From Bacillus pseudomycoides (GTDB taxonomy: Bacteria > Bacillota > Bacilli > Bacillales > Bacillaceae_G), in contig NZ_NUQE01000020.1 of NCBI RefSeq assembly GCF_002582035.1, forward strand, positions 48,290-112,289: a stretch of DNA of 64,000 nucleotides, in the 5' to 3' direction. The notes under the pieces are model-generated. The model saw only the letters and a list, made by a program, of their open reading frames with translations. It ran no database searches and was not told the DNA's origin. Within the stretch, counting starts at the first letter, position 1. Each line of letters starts with the position of its first letter. The position numbers and the translations under genes were made by a program. Positions 1 through 7,460 of the stretch are shown one piece after another.

Positions 1-26
1 GTGGTAGCTGCGTTAGGAGTATACTT

Positions 27-839
27 ATGGGTATCGTAATGGAGCATTCTATACCAGAAGAAGTGAAACTCTTATTAGATACATACGTGAATGGACTTCA
101 GGAGATCGTTGCTAAAGAAAAGCTGGTTGGCGTGTATTTATACGGTTCATTAGCATTAGCGGCATTTCAGCCGGAAACGAGTGATATTGACTTTGTAACA
201 GTGATGACAGAACGAGTCAGTGAAGCAGAGAAAGTAAAAATACAGGAGCTACATAAGAAACTCTATAAACACAACCTTGGTAAGAGAATGGACGGTATGT
301 ATATTCCGCTTGTTGATGTAGGAAAGCAAAATCATGAAATGTCTCCGTATGTATACTGTTCAGAAGGAAAAATTAGCGAGGGTCATTGGGATATTAATTT
401 TGTGACGTGGTGGACATTAAAAAATCAAGGTATTACTGTTTGGGGTAAAAAAGCAAACGAGCTTCCATATACAATAACGTGGGATGATGTTGTGAGCACA
501 ATGAAATACAATGTGGAGCAATATTGGAGCGAGAAAGTAAAACGCCCCTATTTATTTTTGTCCACAGAATGGGTGGAGTTTGCAGTTGTAACAATGGGAC
601 GTATTATATACACGCTAGAGACGGAACGAATTGTTTCTAAAGATGAAGGATTGCAGTATATAATGAAATCTTCTAAGCGATGGGAACCGTTGCTGCAAGA
701 TGTGTATCGCATTCGTCACAAAGAAGGGATGAAACCGTCACTATCGAGATGGAGACGTGCTGAGATGACGAAAAAGTACTTATTGTTTGGGATAGAGGAA
801 TGTAAGAAGAAGTGGGGAAGTTTTTTCATCGCCCACTGA
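27..839 (+). CDS. AadA-like nucleotidyltransferase (DUF4111-type)
   Basis: This 270-residue protein resembles aminoglycoside O-nucleotidyltransferases such as ANT(3'')/ANT(9), which transfer AMP from ATP to an aminoglycoside hydroxyl. The N-terminal nucleotidyltransferase fold is marked by G40-S41 and the metal-binding pair D53-x-D55 (motif SDIDF). The C-terminal half looks like the helical AadA_C/DUF4111 domain, with a conserved KRPYLFLS segment. The start is supported by GGAG six bases upstream. The last eight or so codons (about W263 to H270) and the stop lie inside a bcr1 repeat, so the natural C-terminus was probably replaced. Whether it confers resistance or acts on another substrate cannot be told from sequence. 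Confidence 0.75.
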   Translation: MGIVMEHSIPEEVKLLLDTYVNGLQEIVAKEKLVGVYLYGSLALAAFQPETSDIDFVTVMTERVSEAEKVKIQELHKKLYKHNLGKRMDGMYIPLVDVGKQNHEMSPYVYCSEGKISEGHWDINFVTWWTLKNQGITVWGKKANELPYTITWDDVVSTMKYNVEQYWSEKVKRPYLFLSTEWVEFAVVTMGRIIYTLETERIVSKDEGLQYIMKSSKRWEPLLQDVYRIRHKEGMKPSLSRWRRAEMTKKYLLFGIEECKKKWGSFFIAH

Positions 840-960
840 TGGTTAGTTGAACCAATCGGGCTTTTACGGGCAGTTATCCTCACCTATCTTCCTCATCTCT
901 CTTTGAATCTTGAGGTGGGGTCTTACTGCCCGTTAATGCGGGATAAAGTGAAACTTCCAT
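811..960 (+). repeat. bcr1 repeat, 5'-truncated, with extra left-end stub
   Basis: The apical hairpin, the conserved CAATCGGGCTTTTACGGGC core and the right end GCGGGATAAA (to 947) are recognisable. The usual left end is missing and is fused to the preceding coding sequence. A second left-end fragment (ATAAAGTGAAACTTCCAT, 943-960) shares the terminal ATAAA, so this is a tandem remnant. Confidence 0.85.
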
Positions 961-1017
961 TTTAAAAATAGTATGTGCTACGAATTCATTACGTCAACAA
1001 ATTATGTATAGGCAACA

Positions 1018-1054
1018 GAAAAAACAAGAGCTGCATGGCGGCTCTTGTTTTTTG
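1018..1054 (-). terminator. Rho-independent terminator of yutJ
   Basis: The stem is ACAAGAGC with GCTCTTGT, flanked by A and T runs on both sides, immediately after the yutJ stop. It could work in both directions. Confidence 0.8.
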
Positions 1055-1055
1055 T

Positions 1056-2126
1056 TTAACCATTATGATGCTTATACATCCAAAGAATACCTGATTTTAA
1101 AAGGCGAGGTACGCGGCCCATTAACGGCTGATTTGCGAGTAAACCGAAGCCGTGTTTTTTACCAAGAGAACCGAGAACACCTTTTAGTTTAATAACAGGT
1201 AGTTCTTCTGGTAATGCTTCATTATTCCAACGTTTTAATAATATTTGGACAATTTGTTCGCCCTGACCTTCTGCAAGTTGTGCAGATGGTGCATGCGGCA
1301 GTGCAGCGCAGTCACCTAACACATATACATTCTCGTAATCCGGAATATTATGATGTTTTGTTAACACAACCCGACCGCTATTATCGTGCTCGACAGGCAT
1401 ATTACGAACAACTTCATTTGCTTGAATGCCAGCTGTCCAAACGATTGCGTCGCATTCAAGTGGTTCATCGTGATTATACACAATATTTGGCTCTACTTTT
1501 GTAATGTTTGAGTTGCGAATGATTGTAACATTATGTTTCAAAAACCACTCTTCTACGTATCTACTTAATTTTTCTGGGAACGGGAAAAGAATGCGATCTT
1601 TTCGGTCGAATAAATAAATATTTAAATCTGGACGGCTTTCGCGAAGTTCGCTTGCTACTTCAACGCCGCTTAGCCCAGCTCCTACAACAGCAACTGTTGC
1701 ATGTGGCTCTAAACCGTTTAGTTGTTGATATGTTTGACGAACTTGTTCAATGGATTGAAGGCTATACGTATTTTCCTTTGCCCCTGGAACGTTGTGATAG
1801 TTGTCTTCACAACCAAGTCCAATAATTAAGTCATCATAATTCACAATTTCACCGTCATCAAGATGAACGGCTTTGTTTTCTAAATCAACATTAGTTATAG
1901 TCCCGTATTGAATATTAAGTCGTGGATGTTCTGGAAATGGAATGCGAATATGCGTTTCAGAAATCGTTCCTGCTACTAATGCGTAGTATTCTGTTTTAAA
2001 ACAGTGATACGGTACCTTGTCGATTAATGTCACTTGAACATCATCCGGAAGTTGGTTGCTCGGAAGAAGACGCTGCAAAACTCTCATTCCACCGTAGCCC
2101 CCACCAAGTATTACGAGGTGCTTCAT
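1056..2126 (-). CDS. yutJ: NADH dehydrogenase-like FAD oxidoreductase
   Basis: This 356-residue pyridine-nucleotide-disulfide oxidoreductase belongs to the type II NADH dehydrogenase family (NDH-2-like), which oxidises NADH or another reductant without pumping protons. An N-terminal GGGYGGMRV dinucleotide-binding motif (residues 8-16) binds FAD. A second Rossmann motif, GAGLSGVE, near residue 150 binds NAD(P)H, and YVLGDCAALP near residue 270 is the C-terminal FAD contact. It is transcribed divergently from yuzB, as in B. subtilis. The window has a closer Ndh homologue at 13614, so this one may serve another electron acceptor. Start ATG follows AAAAGGGG. Confidence 0.85.
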   Translation of the reverse strand: MKHLVILGGGYGGMRVLQRLLPSNQLPDDVQVTLIDKVPYHCFKTEYYALVAGTISETHIRIPFPEHPRLNIQYGTITNVDLENKAVHLDDGEIVNYDDLIIGLGCEDNYHNVPGAKENTYSLQSIEQVRQTYQQLNGLEPHATVAVVGAGLSGVEVASELRESRPDLNIYLFDRKDRILFPFPEKLSRYVEEWFLKHNVTIIRNSNITKVEPNIVYNHDEPLECDAIVWTAGIQANEVVRNMPVEHDNSGRVVLTKHHNIPDYENVYVLGDCAALPHAPSAQLAEGQGEQIVQILLKRWNNEALPEELPVIKLKGVLGSLGKKHGFGLLANQPLMGRVPRLLKSGILWMYKHHNG

Positions 2127-2456
2127 GATGGATTACCCCTTTTCTGTTGAAATATCCCCTAATCATAAAAAGTTTTTATATTACAAAAATATTTTGACTT
2201 TACCCACTCAAATTATATCGAATTTAGAAGCAAATAACAATGTATGAAAGCATAATCTGTTGTACAATAAGAAGAAAAGTGGGTCGATTTGTGAAAAAAT
2301 TGTAGAATGCTGCAGTTTTCGACCGAAAAGTGCTTTTTATCAAGGATTACAGAATGAAACGATTGAAAATTGTAGTCGTTTCAGCTCGATTTATACAACA
2401 TCTTAGTTTTACTGTTATAAAACAAGGGTTAATATATAGATGTAGGGGGGATAAGG
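2127..2456. other. Divergent yutJ/yuzB intergenic region
   Basis: AT-rich region of 330 bases. A possible sigma-A promoter for yuzB is TTTACT (2408-2413), a 16-base spacer and TAATAT (2430-2435). A small hairpin GAAACGA/TCGTTTC lies near 2355-2382. No bcr1 copy and no credible small gene were seen. Confidence 0.45.
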
Positions 2457-2696
2457 GTGATTAAACCGTTAATTGAATTTTGTGTCAGCAATCTTGCGAG
2501 CGGTGCGCAAAGGGCACGTGAACAACTGGAGAAAGATCCGAATTTAGATGTGATTGAGTATGGTTGTCTTGGCTATTGCGGCGTTTGTTTTGAAGGACTG
2601 TATGCACTTGTGAACGGTGAAGTTGTAAAAGGTGAAACACCGGACGAACTTGTGAAAAACATATACGATTATTTAGATGAAAATCCGATGTTTTAA
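2457..2696 (+). CDS. yuzB: YuzB-like DUF1450 protein
   Basis: This small 79-residue acidic protein matches the DUF1450 (YuzB) family. It has three clustered cysteines in a CVSN...[10 protein letters not shown] arrangement that resembles the thioredoxin-like [2Fe-2S] ferredoxin fold, although metal binding is inferred and not shown. The start is GTG, preceded by AGGGGGG. It sits divergent to yutJ and ahead of dapF and yutM, the same neighbourhood as in B. subtilis. A role in Fe-S or redox metabolism is plausible from its neighbours only. Confidence 0.85.
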   Translation: MIKPLIEFCVSNLASGAQRAREQLEKDPNLDVIEYGCLGYCGVCFEGLYALVNGEVVKGETPDELVKNIYDYLDENPMF

Positions 2697-2725
2697 GACG
2701 TTGCGACGTGGCAGCGTCTTTTTAA
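2694..2725 (+). terminator. Terminator after yuzB
   Basis: Stem AGACGTTGC/GCAGCGTCT followed by TTTTT just after the yuzB stop. Confidence 0.65.
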
Positions 2726-2787
2726 AAACGCATAAAATCATCTCGAAGGAACAGGCTAACAGGTGCAGCAATTGCTGATATATATAT

Positions 2788-2939
2788 ATAAAGTGAAACT
2801 TCCATCAGTGGGGGGCATCCCCCACTGATGGAAAGCTCTCACCAATCGGGCTCTAACGGGCAGTTATCCCACACCTATCTTCTTCGTCGTCTCTTAATCT
2901 TGAGGTGGGGGTCTTACTGCCCTAAAGTAGCGGGATAAA
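2788..2939 (+). repeat. bcr1 repeat, full length
   Basis: About 152 bases from ATAAAGTGAAACTTCC to GCGGGATAAA. It contains the apical hairpin CCATCAGTGGGGG/CCCCCACTGATGG and the long-range pair GGGCAGT/ACTGCCC. It lies between the yuzB terminator and a second terminator. Confidence 0.95.
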
Positions 2940-2971
2940 AAAAGAAAGCCCTTTGTTGAAGGGCTTTTTTC
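2940..2971 (+). terminator. Terminator between bcr1 and dapF
   Basis: Stem AAAGCCCTT/AAGGGCTTTTTT directly abutting the right end of bcr1, so any transcript crossing the repeat should stop here. Confidence 0.75.
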
Positions 2972-3106
2972 TTACACGATATGTGTAAGAACGACCTTGT
3001 TACGCCAAAATTGTCGTTGAATATGAGAAACGGGGGACATTCTTATTGTTTTCCAAAAGCGCTCATTTTATACTTATAACAATAAAAAATTTTGGAGTGA
3101 AACAAT

Positions 3107-3973
3107 ATGGAACAACTTTCTTTCACAAAAATGCACGGGCTTGGAAATAATTATATTTATGTGAATATGTTTGAAGAGAAAATTGCAGAAGAACATCTAG
3201 CGAAAGTTGCTGAAAAAGTGTCGAATGTGAATACGGGAATTGGTTCTGACGGAATGATCTTAATTTGTCCATCTGACGTTGCTCCTGTAAAGATGCGTAT
3301 TTTTAATAAAGACGGTTCAGAAGGAAAAAGCTGCGGGAATGGATTGCGCTGCGTTGCAAAGTACGCATATGAGCATAAATTAGTAGAAGAGACTGTTTTT
3401 ACAATCGAAACGTTAGCAGGAATTGTTACAGCAGAAGTATCAGTTGAAGATGGAATTGTAGCTTCAGCTACGATTGATATGGGTGCACCGCGATTAAAAC
3501 GCACGGATTTACCGATGCTAGGTGAAGGAGAAACACCATTTATTCGTGAAGATTTTCTTTATAGCAACCATCGTTATACATTTACAGCTGTCTCAATGGG
3601 GAATCCGCACGCTGTTATTTTTGTAGATGATATTGACGAAGCGCCGCTTACAACATTAGGACCTGTACTAGAAACACACGAGATGTTCCCAGAAAGCGTG
3701 AATGTAGAATTTATTGAAATACTAAATCATCGTGAAATGCATTTCCGTGTATGGGAACGTGGTTCTGGGATTACACAAGCGTGTGGAACAGGAGCATGTG
3801 CCGCAGTTGTAGCTGCAATCTTGAATGGAAAGATGAAGCGCGGGCAAGAAATCACTGTTCATTTAGCGGGCGGAGATTTAATGATTACGTGGACAGAAGA
3901 AGGAACAGTTTTAATGAATGGTCCAGCAGAGGTCACTTGCAGTGGTGTATATTATTATAAGATTGAAGAGTAA
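3107..3973 (+). CDS. dapF: Diaminopimelate epimerase
   Basis: This 288-residue protein is DapF, which interconverts LL- and meso-diaminopimelate by a two-cysteine, cofactor-free mechanism. The product feeds lysine and peptidoglycan cross-bridges. The catalytic cysteines are C76 in SCGNGLRC and C226 in ACGTGACAA, and the N-terminal GLGNNY motif is present. Length is normal for the family. Start ATG is preceded by TTGGAG. In B. subtilis the same gene is yutL, next to yutM, as here. It appears to have its own transcription start after the terminator at 2940-2971. Confidence 0.97.
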   Translation: MEQLSFTKMHGLGNNYIYVNMFEEKIAEEHLAKVAEKVSNVNTGIGSDGMILICPSDVAPVKMRIFNKDGSEGKSCGNGLRCVAKYAYEHKLVEETVFTIETLAGIVTAEVSVEDGIVASATIDMGAPRLKRTDLPMLGEGETPFIREDFLYSNHRYTFTAVSMGNPHAVIFVDDIDEAPLTTLGPVLETHEMFPESVNVEFIEILNHREMHFRVWERGSGITQACGTGACAAVVAAILNGKMKRGQEITVHLAGGDLMITWTEEGTVLMNGPAEVTCSGVYYYKIEE

Positions 3974-4014
3974 AGAGGTATAATAAAACGAGAGAAGAAA
4001 GGAAGGTGGATTTT

Positions 4015-4368
4015 ATGATTACTGTAACAGAACAAGCGGCATATCAAATTAAAGATATGTTAAAAGATGCCGAAGATGGAGAGAAATACGTTCGCCTTGC
4101 AGTGCACGGCGGTGGATGCAGCGGACTTTCTTACGGCTTAGGATTTGAAAGAGAACCAAATGAAGACGACACAGTTCTTGAATTTTTCGGTGTTGAATTT
4201 GTTATTGATAAAGAAAGTGCTCCGATTGTAAAAGGAGTAAAAATCGATTATAAGCAATCTATGCTTGGCGGCGGGTTTACAATCGACAATCCAAATGCAA
4301 TCGCATCATGCGGCTGCGGATCATCGTTCCGCACAGCAACGAATGCTGGTAAGCCTGAAGAGTGCTAA
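4015..4368 (+). CDS. yutM: HesB/IscA-type Fe-S cluster carrier
   Basis: This 117-residue A-type carrier has the three family cysteines: C35 in GGGCSGLSYG and C99/C101 in SCGCGSSF. Members accept and deliver [2Fe-2S] or [4Fe-4S] clusters to apo-enzymes in the cytosol. ATG at 4015 is chosen over the in-frame GTG at 4006 because GGAAGG lies eight bases before the ATG. Only 41 bases separate it from dapF, so co-transcription is likely. Confidence 0.93.
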   Translation: MITVTEQAAYQIKDMLKDAEDGEKYVRLAVHGGGCSGLSYGLGFEREPNEDDTVLEFFGVEFVIDKESAPIVKGVKIDYKQSMLGGGFTIDNPNAIASCGCGSSFRTATNAGKPEEC

Positions 4369-4459
4369 TGCAACGAGTATTGAGTATTTAATGGAATATG
4401 AGATGCTGCTAAAGAAGCCCTATTTCGGGTTTAATCAAATAGGTATCTCATTCGTTATA

Positions 4460-4498
4460 AATGAAAAACGCTTGGGTTCGTTCAAGCGTTTTTTTTAT
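4460..4498 (+). terminator. Terminator after yutM
   Basis: Stem AAACGCTTG/CAAGCG followed by eight T residues. Confidence 0.8.
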
Positions 4499-4538
4499 TG
4501 TTGATTTCTAATAAAATCATGACAAAAATTCAATACTA

Positions 4539-4592
4539 ATAAAGTGAAACTTCCATTAGTGGGGGCTTACTGCCCGCGAATAGCGGGATAAA
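4539..4592 (+). repeat. Mini-bcr1 (54-bp internal deletion form)
   Basis: The left end ATAAAGTGAAACTTCCATTAGTGGGG is joined directly to the right end CTTACTGCCC...GCGGGATAAA, and the ~100-bp middle is missing. The retained CCCGC/GCGGG hairpin ends 15 bases before the next start codon. Confidence 0.9.
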
Positions 4593-4607
4593 AAAGAGGT
4601 GATTTTG

Positions 4608-4778
4608 ATGGGAAAATGGAATGAACAGGCGGCACCAAATAATAATTTGCCAGCTAGCACAATCCGTTCATCTGAACTCCTGTTAGGAAAGAAAGCAGAT
4701 CATGAATTTTCAGAGGAGCTTTCCGATGGCGGAGAACGAGATAAAAACATTCAGATACTGAAAAACAGTCCTAAATAG
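4608..4778 (+). CDS. Small hydrophilic hypothetical protein
   Basis: This 56-residue reading frame starts at an ATG with AGAGGTG placed nine bases upstream and ends just before a good terminator. It is rich in Asn, Glu, Lys and Ser (SSELLLGKKAD, ELSDGGERDKN), has no membrane segment or signal, and looks intrinsically flexible. Its leader is a mini-bcr1 repeat whose last base lies 15 bases from the start codon. I do not recognise a function. Ribosome site, codon use and its own terminator support it as real. Confidence 0.65.
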   Translation: MGKWNEQAAPNNNLPASTIRSSELLLGKKADHEFSEELSDGGERDKNIQILKNSPK

Positions 4779-4790
4779 AAAAACTCATGC

Positions 4791-4829
4791 AGTGGTGACG
4801 ATGAAAAAATCGTCACTATTTTTTGTTTT
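4791..4829 (+). terminator. Terminator after the 56-residue gene
   Basis: Stem AGTGACGAT (as GTGGTGACGAT) with ATCGTCACT, followed by ATTTTTTG. Confidence 0.8.
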
Positions 4830-5015
4830 ATTCCATATTCTCCTAAAAATAAATTTCGGAATTATCTGTCAAATATAAGAGGATTATTGTATAGTTTAAA
4901 TATTAGATTACCTAGGAAGGACTATGCAGCAATGAGTGATGTTATACTATTACTTTCGAGAAAAAGATATTAACTTTGTTTTTTATTTTATTACTATCAT
5001 AAGGGGGGAGTATAC

Positions 5016-6353
5016 ATGGAACAACAAGGCTTGAAACGCGAACTGCAACCGCGTCATATTAGGCTTATGGCAATAGGTGGGATGATCGGGACAGGGATTT
5101 TCAAAGGAAGTGCAGATACAATTTCAGCCGCGGGACCCGCCATTGTTTTTTCTTATTTATTTGCAGGATTTCTTCTTCTCATTGTTATGAGTGCAATAGC
5201 GGAAATGGCTATCGCTTATCCTGGTTTAAACATTCAAGGAATGATTCAAAAAGCTTTCGGTTCTCGTTTTGCCTTTGTCGTTGGTTGGCTCTACTGGGTC
5301 GACTGGATTTTAGTTATTATTGTTGAGGTTTTGGCAGGGGGGAGTTTTTTACAATATTGGATTCCATCCGCTCCTTTATGGCTGCTTAGTCTAGCATGTA
5401 CTGCGTTTCTTCTCTTTATCAATTTAATTAGCGTCAAACTTTACGGTGAAATAGAGTTTTGGCTTGCGAGTATCAAAATTATTACTCTTGTTTTATTTAT
5501 TCTGCTTGGTTTTGCCTTATTATTTGGCTTCATTCCAAATCACGAAGCAGTATATTTCGAAAACTATACAAGTCACGGCGGATTCTTTCCAAAAGGATTG
5601 GGTAGTATTTTCACAGCACTCTTAATCGTTGTCTTTTCTTTCGGAGGATCAGAATTAATCGGATTAACTGTAACAGAAACGAAAAACGTGGAACAGACGC
5701 TTCCTAAAGTAGTAAAGGGGGTCATGTTCCGAGTGGTTTTATTTTACACATTACCTATTCTCATCATCACTGGACTTATCCCTTGGGACGAAGTAGGAAA
5801 GCAAGGTAGTCCTTTCGTACAGGTTTTCTCTGCAACCGGATTACAAGGTGTAGCACATATTATGAATTTTATTTTATTGACTGCTGTGTTGTCGGCTGCT
5901 AATTCAGGAATGTATGCTACTTCTCGTATTTTGTATTCTCTAGCGCAAAATAACGAAGCTCCAGCTCTATTCTCTCGTCTTACTAAGCGCGGTGTTCCTG
6001 TCTGGGGGGTTCTCGTTAGTGGCATTGGCTTATTAATTGGATCTTTTATCGCGTTCCTTACACCGGAGCATGTCTTTGCCTATCTGATGTCTATCCCAGG
6101 CTTTACTGTTTTACTTATTTGGACTAGTATTTGCCTTGCGCAATTCAAGTTGCGTAAACAGTATTCTAAAATGCCGTATTTTCGCGTGTGGTTATTCCCG
6201 TACAGCACCTTGTTTGCCGCAGCTGCTTTGGCAATTATTTTTATCTTCTTCTTGTTTAACGGAGGCAATATCATTAACTCCATTGTATGCGTAAGTATTC
6301 TTATCCTTTTATCCGTTCTATCTATTTTGGTGGGTAGGAAGGAATCGAAATAA
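5016..6353 (+). CDS. Amino acid permease, APC superfamily
   Basis: This 445-residue integral membrane protein has about twelve hydrophobic segments. The family signature is in TM1 (GGMIGTGIFKGSADTIS, residues 19-35), where the unwound GTGIF helix contacts the substrate amine and carboxylate. It is closest in appearance to the AAT subgroup (AapA, RocE, YbxG), so proton-coupled uptake of a neutral or cationic amino acid is expected. The exact substrate cannot be read. The start has AAGGGGGGAG upstream. It stands alone between two terminators, and the 237-base upstream gap shows no repeat. Confidence 0.88.
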   Translation: MEQQGLKRELQPRHIRLMAIGGMIGTGIFKGSADTISAAGPAIVFSYLFAGFLLLIVMSAIAEMAIAYPGLNIQGMIQKAFGSRFAFVVGWLYWVDWILVIIVEVLAGGSFLQYWIPSAPLWLLSLACTAFLLFINLISVKLYGEIEFWLASIKIITLVLFILLGFALLFGFIPNHEAVYFENYTSHGGFFPKGLGSIFTALLIVVFSFGGSELIGLTVTETKNVEQTLPKVVKGVMFRVVLFYTLPILIITGLIPWDEVGKQGSPFVQVFSATGLQGVAHIMNFILLTAVLSAANSGMYATSRILYSLAQNNEAPALFSRLTKRGVPVWGVLVSGIGLLIGSFIAFLTPEHVFAYLMSIPGFTVLLIWTSICLAQFKLRKQYSKMPYFRVWLFPYSTLFAAAALAIIFIFFLFNGGNIINSIVCVSILILLSVLSILVGRKESK

Positions 6354-6360
6354 ATATTTT

Positions 6361-6397
6361 CAACAAAAAAAGTCGCGTGAAGCGGCTTTTTTTGTTT
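6361..6397 (+). terminator. Terminator of the permease gene
   Basis: Short stem AAGTCGC/GCGGCTT inside A and T runs. It may serve both strands. Confidence 0.65.
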
Positions 6398-6553
6398 TAG
6401 CATTTCCATTTTATTAAAGAGAAAAGCTTCTGCAAGACTTTAACAGAATGTATATTCCATACATGGTTAGTTCATATAACATGTTTGCAAAAAAATTAGA
6501 TGATAAATAGTAAGTATGGAAAAATAATTCTTCACATAACGTTCAAAAAATGT

Positions 6554-6582
6554 TTGAAAAATCAAAAAAGTCATAGTATTAT
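6554..6582 (+). promoter_or_regulatory. Sigma-A promoter of first fbpB-like gene
   Basis: TTGAAA (6554-6559), a 17-base spacer and TATTAT (6577-6582). In the second unit the equivalent boxes (7049... numbering 7149-7154 and 7170-7175) have only a 15-base spacer. Confidence 0.7.
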
Positions 6583-6599
6583 TTAGGTAAGTTGAATTT

Positions 6600-6608
6600 T
6601 TCGACAAA
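6600..6608 (-). promoter_or_regulatory. Candidate Spo0A (0A) box, copy 1
   Basis: TTCGACAAA reads TTTGTCGAA on the minus strand, matching the 0A-box core TGTCGAA. It lies about 18 bases after the -10 box, a position where bound Spo0A could repress, as it does at abrB. Occupancy is inferred. Confidence 0.5.
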
Positions 6609-6699
6609 TAAAGACAAATATTTACAAATGGTGAGAGGTTTTATGGTTGTATTTTTCATTCTACATCTTTGATTCCAAAGAAAATAAGGAGGAATGATT

Positions 6700-6849
6700 A
6701 TGAGAAAAAAGCACCGTAAATTACCCAGTAAATCATTTAAAGAATTAGTGCAAGAAAATAAACAAAAGATACTTAATGACAAACAAGAATTGGAAAGAAT
6801 TGAACAACGAATTGAACAACGTCATATAATTAAAACACCAGCCTCATAA
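6700..6849 (+). CDS. FbpB-family small basic protein, copy 1
   Basis: This 49-residue, Lys/Arg/Gln-rich helical protein has the KSFKELVQENKQKILNDK pattern of the Fur-regulated basic protein B family. In B. subtilis these proteins work with the FsrA small RNA to lower translation of iron-rich proteins during iron starvation. Start ATG follows AAGGAGG. The last codons (PAS) and the stop lie inside the terminator hairpin. I see no clear Fur box upstream; instead a 0A-box core follows the promoter. A second copy lies 446 bases downstream. Confidence 0.8.
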   Translation: MRKKHRKLPSKSFKELVQENKQKILNDKQELERIEQRIEQRHIIKTPAS

Positions 6850-6866
6850 TGGCTGGCTTTTTTATT
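6834..6866 (+). terminator. Terminator overlapping the end of fbpB copy 1
   Basis: CCAGCC/GGCTGG stem with the stop codon in the loop, then CTTTTTTATTT. Confidence 0.85.
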
Positions 6867-7007
6867 TATCTCGCTTTAACGGGCAGTAAGACCCCCACCT
6901 CAAGATTCAGAGAGAAGCAAAGAAGATAGGGGAATAACTGCCCGTAAAAGACCGAGTGGTTCAACTAACCGTCAGTGGGGCCCACACTGATGGAAGTTTC
7001 ACTTTAT
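6865..7007 (-). repeat. bcr1 repeat between the two fbpB units
   Basis: A nearly complete copy in reverse orientation, from TTTATCTCGC to AAGTTTCACTTTAT, with TTTAT at both ends. It sits exactly between the two duplicated units. Confidence 0.92.
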
Positions 7008-7192
7008 TAAAAAAGCTTCTGCAAGACTTTAACAGAATGCATATTCCATACATGATTAGTTAACATGAAATTTTTAGGGAAAATCCTCAGATAATTAATG
7101 GTAACTTGGGAAAAATTATTTTTCACATAACGTTCAAATAAATAATGTTTGAAAAATCAAAAGTTATAGTATTATTTAGGTAGGTTGAATTT

Positions 7193-7201
7193 TTCGACAA
7201 A
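7193..7201 (-). promoter_or_regulatory. Candidate Spo0A (0A) box, copy 2
   Basis: TTCGACAAA, identical to the box at 6600-6608 and in the same position relative to the promoter. It is conserved although nearby bases have diverged. Confidence 0.5.
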
Positions 7202-7294
7202 TAAAGACAATTTTTTTTATAAAAATCGAGAAGTTTTGTGGTTGTATTTTTCATTCTACATCTTTGATACCAAAGGAAATAAGGAGGAATGATT

Positions 7295-7444
7295 ATGACA
7301 AAAAATCCCCGTAAATTACTCAGTAAATCATTTAAAGAATTAGTACAAGAAAATAAACAAAAGATACTTAATGATAAACAAGCGATGGAAAAAATTGAAC
7401 AAAGAATTGAACAACGTTATATAATTACAAAACCAGCCTCATAA
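7295..7444 (+). CDS. FbpB-family small basic protein, copy 2
   Basis: This 49-residue paralogue of the preceding gene differs at roughly a quarter of positions, mostly conservative and near the ends, while the central KSFKELVQENKQKILND block is unchanged. The start again follows AAGGAGG, and the stop again lies in the loop of the terminator AACCAGCC/GGCTGGTT. Retention of the core while flanks drift suggests both copies are functional. Its promoter spacer is two bases shorter than in copy 1, so expression may differ. Confidence 0.8.
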   Translation: MTKNPRKLLSKSFKELVQENKQKILNDKQAMEKIEQRIEQRYIITKPAS

Positions 7445-7460
7445 TGGCTGGTTTTTTCAT
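7430..7460. terminator. Bidirectional terminator, fbpB copy 2 and the 7461 gene
   Basis: AAACCAGCC/GGCTGGTTT stem with flanking A and T runs, shared by converging genes. Confidence 0.85.

Larger units (their letters stand above)
6411..6865 (+). repeat. fbpB duplication, unit 1
   Basis: This unit runs from a conserved TTATTAAA...AGCTTCTGCAAGACTTTAAC leader through promoter, 0A box, ribosome site and gene to its terminator. It is repeated at 7003-7460 with moderate divergence. A bcr1 copy occupies the junction. Confidence 0.85.
7003..7460 (+). repeat. fbpB duplication, unit 2
   Basis: Second copy of the leader-promoter-gene-terminator unit. The leader start AAAGCTTCTGCAAGAC directly abuts the bcr1 end. 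Confidence 0.85.

Noticed and set aside
1004-1504. Plus-strand reading frames opposite yutJ
   Set aside because: They are antisense shadows of a well-supported gene, without ribosome sites or domain features.
6541-6557. TTCAAA-N5-TTTGAA inverted repeat as an operator of the fbpB-like gene
   Set aside because: In the second unit the spacer is 9 bases, so the spacing is not conserved; the right arm is simply part of the -35 region.
6420-6700. A Fur box expected upstream of the FbpB-like gene
   Set aside because: No stretch close to the TGATAATNATTATCA pattern was found by eye in either unit, so none is reported; a matrix search would be needed.
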